From contig NW_019775482.1 of the NCBI RefSeq assembly GCF_001039355.2, positions 225,531-289,530 on the forward strand: a stretch of DNA of 64,000 nt, in the 5' to 3' direction. This stretch comes from Lingula anatina. Its lineage: Eukaryota; Brachiopoda; Lingulata; Lingulida; Lingulidae. A program made the position numbers and the translations under genes. The notes under the pieces were generated by a model. The model had not been told where the DNA came from. It was given only the letters and a program-made list of their open reading frames with translations, and did not search any database. This document shows positions 58,086 through 64,000 of this stretch, one piece after another. Positions within the stretch are counted from its first letter, which is position 1, and each line of letters begins with the position of its first letter.

Positions 58086-58848
58086 TGAGGAGGGGGGGGG
58101 GTTATGAAGTGAAAAGGTACCAAAAAGACAACATTCAATCATTAGTCAACTTCGATAACAGACACTGTGGTTGAAGACAGATTTCTTAAAAAGAGCTGAA
58201 GCAACTAGAACCATTAGAGGCTTGGTTGACGACCAGTAAGCTACTGCCAGAAACAAGGCAGTGAATGAAGGAAAAAGGAGATGCCAGTGCATGATAAAGG
58301 AACCAGCCACTTGGTGTGCAAACTTTGTAACTGGAGGCAAAGATTGAGAGGTGTACAGCAAACTTTTGGAATACATCAAGTGTCCGGTATCAATACACTT
58401 AAGTGGAATATGTGTTCAGTGAAATGAAGATGTTTCAGGAATAAGTGAAATGCAACCACTTTGATCACAAAGCATGTTTTGTAACTCCAGAGGCTGATCC
58501 AAACCTGATCTGGAGACAAGACACAAACAATGAACATCTTGAACGTCCCCTTACACAATACATCCACACTAAGGTGCCTAAATGGACTCCTAATACAACA
58601 CAATCAAGATAAAACACAAATTGTAAGACATTCTCCAATGTAAAAAAATATTACAACATAAACTGGAAGCTCCTCCTCCATTCTACCCAGCAAACTTCAG
58701 GGAAAACAGACTGGGCCATGTGAATGGTGTGGGGTGACTTCAGAAGTTGTTCCTCAGCCAACTTTCACAACTGTCTTTAGTCAGCTCCTTACAGAGAGAG
58801 AGGAAAGTGATTCTAAAAGGAAATCAAAACAAAGCACCTTTTCAACAA

Positions 58849-59022
58849 ATAGGATGCCACATAGGACTTGAATGATTTTATCTAAGACCAGAAAGTGTTC
58901 CCATTTTTAAAAGATTGCAAAAGAGATAAGGCAAAATAGGATGCCACATAGGATTTGAATCATTTTATCTGAGACCAAAAGGGGTTCCCATATTAAAAAG
59001 ATCGCAAAAAAAGATTAAGACT
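58849..59022. repeat. Two-copy 87-bp tandem repeat
   Basis: ATAGGATGCCACATAGGA and the following sequence recur with a period of 87 and a few differences. Confidence 0.65.
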
Positions 59023-60071
59023 CAATGGTAGCCAGTTTAGCTCAATCGGTGGACAAAAATCTTCCTTCCTATACTCCAACAGCTGTACAACTTCCTGTGT
59101 AGAGATATTTGGGGCCGAGATATTGACAGGAAACTCGACAACTATGTGACATTCTTTCAGGTTTGCAATATTGCAGAAACACACACTGGGGCCCTGTTCC
59201 CAGCTACACTAACTGATGGATTCTACCTGATCATTACAGGGTATAGCACGGTTTTTAATAAGAAGGCATGATGTAATCTGGAGTTTTGGTATCATCTCAA
59301 TTAGGCTGGGTGTGAACATGACCAAGTTTTGGAATGAGATGTAATAGAAGGAAACAGGCAGGATGGGAAATTTTCCCCCTAATATTTAAGGAAAACGCCA
59401 TTCACAAAATTGTGTAAGACTTGATTAATATCCAGCTCCACATGCTACTTGTTTAGTGATAAAAGCCCCTGATAAAAAAATTAAATTTTGAACCTTTTAT
59501 ACTCATTATATTTACAGAGAACAAAAATCCCAAGTCAAAATCATGCAACTCTGCCAACAACTTTCGCTGGTTCCCCTGATGCTGAATTCAGAGACATATA
59601 CACATCACTTTCATGACATGAAACATAAAACATGGACCAAAATAAGAAGTTAACCCCGAGGTGTCCAGAGAACAACCATCAATGGACAATGTCCCAGGCT
59701 CGGGTCACCATTAAAAAACAACAGTCAAACCTAGTGAGGCCAAACAGCCCTAGTAGACCATCCAACTAACAACATGGTTGGTATTTTAGCAAGGGGATCC
59801 CAGTAATCAAGTTACTAACTAAATTCCTGTGTTCTTGTGGCTCACATCATGTTCTGTGGTGCTGTCTGGTTTAATAGGCTTCTCGACAGACATGGCCGTG
59901 ACAGTGGTCCACTTAGGTCAGGATCACTGTCAAGGTACTGGAGTCAAAGCCCTTGCGTCACCACTTTTCAAATCATAGGGGCCCCCCTCCCCCTACTCCA
60001 CCTAGAAGGCCCTACCTGGCCCAATACAAATTTCACAGAACCAGGAAAAGACTTCAATGCATATATAACAA
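58860..60071. other. 5' intron of the co-receptor gene, single copy in window
   Basis: No exon or signal peptide found on the minus strand. It includes an 87-base tandem duplication (58849-59022). The contig ends at the N at 60072. Confidence 0.45.
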
Positions 60072-60852
60072 NAGTTATATAAGCAGCCAAATAGTAGTGC
60101 AGAGATATAGAGGTGAATGTACTGAATTGCAGAGGGCTTTCTCAGGGCCAGATTTAACTGGGGTTCTTGGTCTTCCAAAAAATTCTGAAATATTTACATG
60201 TTCTATTTTTCCACTCTTAAAACTGTCAGAAAGCAAAAGTGAAATCCACACTGAATGGGAAATACCTCTAGTGAAAAAAAGATGCTTAAGATTTTTCTCA
60301 GCTTGAAAAAAATCAGGCTTTTTGAAAACATTACAAATGAGAAGGAAGAAACAGATAATAAGAACTGACAAGACTTTTTCTTTTTCTACTGGCAAAGAGA
60401 ACAACTCAAGGATTTCTCAGCATTTCTCCCAGATGCTAATATATTCAGAAGTAATTACGACAGAGGTGATAGAGAGGCTATCTGGAAGCACCAGCGCTGT
60501 GGGGAATGTTCAATTATGATTTTTAGCATATCTCACAGATTTCTCATGATGGACCAAATGACCAGTAGAGAAATCTTCAAAATCTGTAAAATAGGTTTAG
60601 CAAGAGCAAACGTTACTAGTTGCCCAAAAAGTGTTCTCTAAATTTACGACAGCTGGAATGGCATTTTTTTTTTTTTAACATTCTTCAGCATTTATTTTAA
60701 TTTTTTTTATTTCATGTGACCCAAAGGCAAACAACCATTCAGTAACATAAAACTGCCACTTTCCTCCATTTCTTTAGGAGAGCTCAGAGTAAGTTTTTTT
60801 TCCTGAAAAGCATCACATTTATACATATCATATTTATCCAGTATATACTTAC

Positions 60853-60996
60853 TACTTATTTTGAGTTGTATTTGTTTTGTTGAATCTTTCTTCTTTCCAC
60901 TGACGGTATTTTTCACTATACAGCTATAGAGGCCCTGGTCACTCTGCCGGACAGCTCCAATGTGAAGGTTACCACTCGGGTGAAGCTTGTACCTCT
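60853..60996 (-). CDS. Allelic copy of the Ig2 second-half exon (second haplotype)
   Basis: 144 nt counterpart of 55458-55601 with the same phase-1 junctions (acceptor CTTCCAG, donor GTAAGT). Interpreted as the second haplotype. Confidence 0.8.
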
Positions 60997-61404
60997 CTGG
61001 AAGTTTTGATTATTACACTTAAATAGAGATATTTTCCATTCATAACAAAGGAAAATAATGAATGCTGCTAATTGGTTTAGTTTTGATATTTTTTTCATTA
61101 AACTTAATCCTTTGTCAACCAGGTTTATATTTCTATACTAGTTGCCATCAAGTATTGACTGCCAATCTTTATTTTTTCATTACTAAAGAAATGTAACACA
61201 GAATATCAGTTTGGCTCCTCTGATTTCAAATCATCTACACATATATGTAGCTTTGCGTTGCCTTTAAAAATATTACATTTTGGTAAATCAAAATATCTAA
61301 TGATCAAAGATTTGAAATCATTTTCATTTTACGCATCTGCATCTTCCATTTTTTCCCATTTTTTACGTGTAAAATACCCAAAAGGTCTTTAGATCACCAC
61401 CTAC

Positions 61405-61569
61405 CAGTTGACTTATCTATCGTTGTACTATTAATCTCAAATATTGCAACTGGTGTGGGTTCGCCCTTGGGAATTTCACAGGGGATCACAGCTGTGTTGC
61501 CTTCTGTTGCATTCACCACCACAACTTCAATGCCTCGAGATTGACCTCCATTTGTGAAATGTCCCAATC
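61405..61569 (-). CDS. Allelic copy of the Ig2 first-half exon (second haplotype)
   Basis: 165 nt, same phase and junctions as 56011-56175. The encoded residues appear identical, with only silent or flanking changes. Interpreted as the second haplotype. Confidence 0.8.
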
Positions 61570-61921
61570 CTTTAAAAGAAAAGTTTTCTGATTAACAACT
61601 TTGACTCAAACAAATCGAGTACTCCAAAGTTAAATAAACTTACAAGCAAACATATTGCCAAAAGTTTTGATACAGAAACCAACATATACCATAATTTGAA
61701 ATACACAGGCTTTTAGCAAGAAGCATACCCTACTTCCAGCTTGCTTCTTCCTTATTTCAGAGCTCTTTCTACAAAAAAAAGCCACTTTATCAGTAGGTTT
61801 TTCTAGATGACAAAATGGGGGGTTATAAATTGCTTATTTTCTCTGAATACTGTTAGGAAACCATAAAAAGATGTCATCTTCCAAGTGAAACCAAAGAGTT
61901 TCTCATATCTGATACACTCAC

Positions 61922-62203
61922 TTGCTCTATGTAACTTTGCAGGTCTGCTTAATATTGTTCCTTCGGGAGTGCTCCCCCCACACATATATGTCCCTGCATG
62001 TCTTTTAGCCTTAAATGCTGATATATGTAAGGAATTGTCCGCCCTGATCTGCATGCGATCATCAGTACTTGGTTCAATGTAATGTCCATTGTACTTCCAT
62101 CGAATTTCAGCTGTAGGTGGTGCCACTTGGCAAGATAAGACCACCTCTGCATTTTTCTTCACAACTTGGGACTCTGGTTCCACAACAAAACTTGGGAGCA
62201 CTT
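61922..62203 (-). CDS. Allelic copy of the Ig1 exon (second haplotype)
   Basis: Same length, phase and splice sites as 56544-56825 (donor GTGAGT here). Residue changes seen near the C-terminal end of the domain are V to G after the YMC cysteine and K to R before PAKLHRA. It lies in the contig 60073-64000, which repeats 54712-56971 and 57164 onward. Best read as the other allele rather than a tandem exon. Confidence 0.8.
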
Positions 62204-64000
62204 CTGTAAATAAAGAAAATGAAAGTGAGGATTTCATTTCAAACAGGAACATAAAAGATTTACAGGTGAAGAATTCTATGTAGTATATTAAACCTTTATA
62301 TGGCAGGCAATTAGGAAGGAGTATAGGCTAATAAAAAGACAACTTATCGAAGACCATTTCATATACATTTTCCTGTTATCTCTGCAAGAAAGCTTCAATT
62401 ATCTCTTAAACCTGCTCTCCAAGTTATCTTCACAAGCAATTTTCATACGCCATTAACACTGAGCTAGAGTTTCCCTATCTTGTAAAACTGCTCACGTTCA
62501 CCCCAAGTGGTCCAATAAAGGGGCTGTGTTGGGTGGAACCAAGCATGTTCCAGGAAGCAATGGGGCTATTACGATCTCCGTAAGGTCGTGTTGAACATTT
62601 CCTGCCTGAGCCAGATGGATCTTTGAAGGCAGGAGAACTGACATGAAGAGACCCCAAGACAACCTGGGCTAGTTACAAAGTGCTAGGTGGATGATTCAGG
62701 ATTGCCTGTAGTATGAAACAAGGCCTGCCTAGCACCTGCCTCGGTTGAATTCTTCATTGAAATATTACTATGAACCGAGTTTGTGATGAAAGATATTTTT
62801 ATGATTCCTTACACAAATTGGATTATTTTATCACTACTAATTTTATTCATTTATTTATTAACCTATTTATTCATTATTGTATTATTTCATTATCAATTTA
62901 ATCTTTTTGGACATTAAAATTGTGGGTTAAGGGAATAGATGAAATAATAAAACAGACTAGAGTGATTTAACCTACAGACAGGGACTTTCCATCAAAATAA
63001 AGACCTGGGGAAGAAATCCCTCCAAATGCCATTTCATGCTTGTATAAAGAGAAAATCCACAGGTTTTGGTCATAGGTTGTGCACTCTCACCTGAAACTGC
63101 CTTTAAACTTTTCCCAAAACATCCCTCTTACTGTTTTAATTTTTATCAAACTTTCTTATGTCAACCTTGGAATTATTCAGACAAATTTTAAGGCTTGTGC
63201 TCAAACCGACATGGCCACAGTTAAGGGGAAATAGAGGCCATGATGAAATGATGAAACTTCATGCAAGATGTTGTTCAAGGTTTATGTTTTGAGATAAAAT
63301 TCAACCTGTTGGGAAAGTTTTTATTTCAATCATTATTATTATTATTATTATTTGAAAGAATTTTTGTATGAAAAGGTATCAAAAGGGCAACATTCAATCC
63401 TTAGTTAACTTCAATAACAGGACACTATAGCCAAAGACACATTTCTTAAAAAGAGCTGAAGCAACTAGAACTATTATAAGCTTGGTTGATGGCCAGTAAG
63501 CTATTGCCAGAAACAAGGCCGTGAATGAAGGAAAAAAGAGATGCCAGTGCATGATAAAGGAACCAGCCACTTGGTGTACAAACTTTGTAACTGGAGGCAA
63601 AAGATTGAGAGGTGTACAGCAAACTTTTGGAATACATCAAGTGTCCGGTATCAATACACTTAAGTGGAATATGTGTTCAGTGAAATGAAGATGTTTCAGG
63701 AATAAGTGAAATGCAACCACTTTGATCACAAAGCATGTTTTGTAACTCCAGGGGCTGATCCAAACCTGATCTGGAGACAAGACACAAACAATGAACATCT
63801 TGAACGTCCCCTTACACAATACATTCACACTAAGGTACCTGAATGGACTCCTAACACAACACAATCAAGATAAAAGACACATTGTAAGACATTCTCCAAT
63901 GTGAAAAATATTACAACATAAACTGGAAGCTTCTCCTCCATTCTACCCAGCAAACTTCAGGAAAAGAGAAAGCGATGTGAATGGTGAGGGATGACTTCAG

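Larger units (their letters stand above)
60085..64000. repeat. Second haplotype of 54712-56971 plus 57164 to about 58.86 kb
   Basis: Colinear with the Ig1/Ig2 exon region and its upstream intron, starting just right of the N at 60072. It lacks the insertion at 56972-57156 found in the primary haplotype. The allelic copy continues beyond the window. Confidence 0.82.

Noticed and set aside
58146-58603. Minus frames conserved in both alleles, considered as a signal-peptide exon
   Set aside because: No start followed by a signal peptide and a phase-1 donor was found; conservation is explained by allelism.
59837-60306. Plus-strand frames of 81 and 117 codons
   Set aside because: Both cross the N at 60072, which joins unrelated contig ends.
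54712-62203. Tandem Ig1-Ig2 exons as mutually exclusive or repeated domains
   Set aside because: The copies coincide with single-N contig joins and include matching intron sequence with an insertion/empty-site pair, as expected for alleles.
1-64000. tRNA, rRNA, CRISPR arrays, bacterial operons
   Set aside because: None seen. The window is intron-containing animal nuclear DNA.

Overview
This is animal (metazoan) nuclear DNA: AT-rich, with short coding exons bounded by GT-AG introns, many microsatellites, and dense small transposable-element relics. Gene content (a CDON/BOC-type Hedgehog co-receptor and a secreted somatomedin-B-domain protein) and heavy allelic variation suggest a highly polymorphic marine invertebrate, possibly a mollusc, brachiopod or lancelet. 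The sequence alone does not settle which. Six single-N positions (3533, 10661, 40043, 51559, 56979, 60072) behave as contig joins or small gaps.

Layout, left to right. 1-1880 and 8145-10330 are two copies of a spacer. Between them lies a minus-strand gene (about 4.7-7.5 kb) with a TATA box, signal peptide and somatomedin-B domain. A decayed copy of its first exon sits at 8022-8139, next to the second spacer, which points to a tandemly duplicated gene family continuing left of the window. 2317-3517 and 3534-4735 are the same sequence on either side of a join. 10.3-19 kb holds no recognisable gene. It contains a duplicated block with non-LTR reverse transcriptase remains, a cluster of nested inverted-repeat elements (14.9-17.2 kb), and a 0.78 kb foldback element with C/G-rich ends (18.1-18.9 kb).

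From 56.8 kb down to 21.8 kb the minus strand encodes one long type I membrane protein: Ig1-Ig2-Ig3-Ig4-Fn1-Ig5-Fn2-Fn3-transmembrane-cytoplasmic tail. Twenty exons join in one open frame of about 1,271 residues ending in a stop at 21807; only the signal-peptide exon is missing. Fn3, the transmembrane segment and the N/G-rich tail resemble vertebrate CDON, and Fn2 resembles the Hedgehog-binding domain of insect Ihog. The odd point is an Ig domain lying between Fn1 and Fn2.

The assembly contains unmerged alleles. 40044-51558 is a second version of 28731-40042 (exons for Ig3, Ig4 and Fn1), and 60085-64000 is a second version of 54712-56971 plus 57164 to about 58.86 kb (exons for Ig1 and Ig2). 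The primary haplotype continues from 40042 into 51846, shown by a 286-base overlap (39757-40042 and 51560-51845) in which I saw no difference. Read literally, the window would give a protein with falsely repeated domains.
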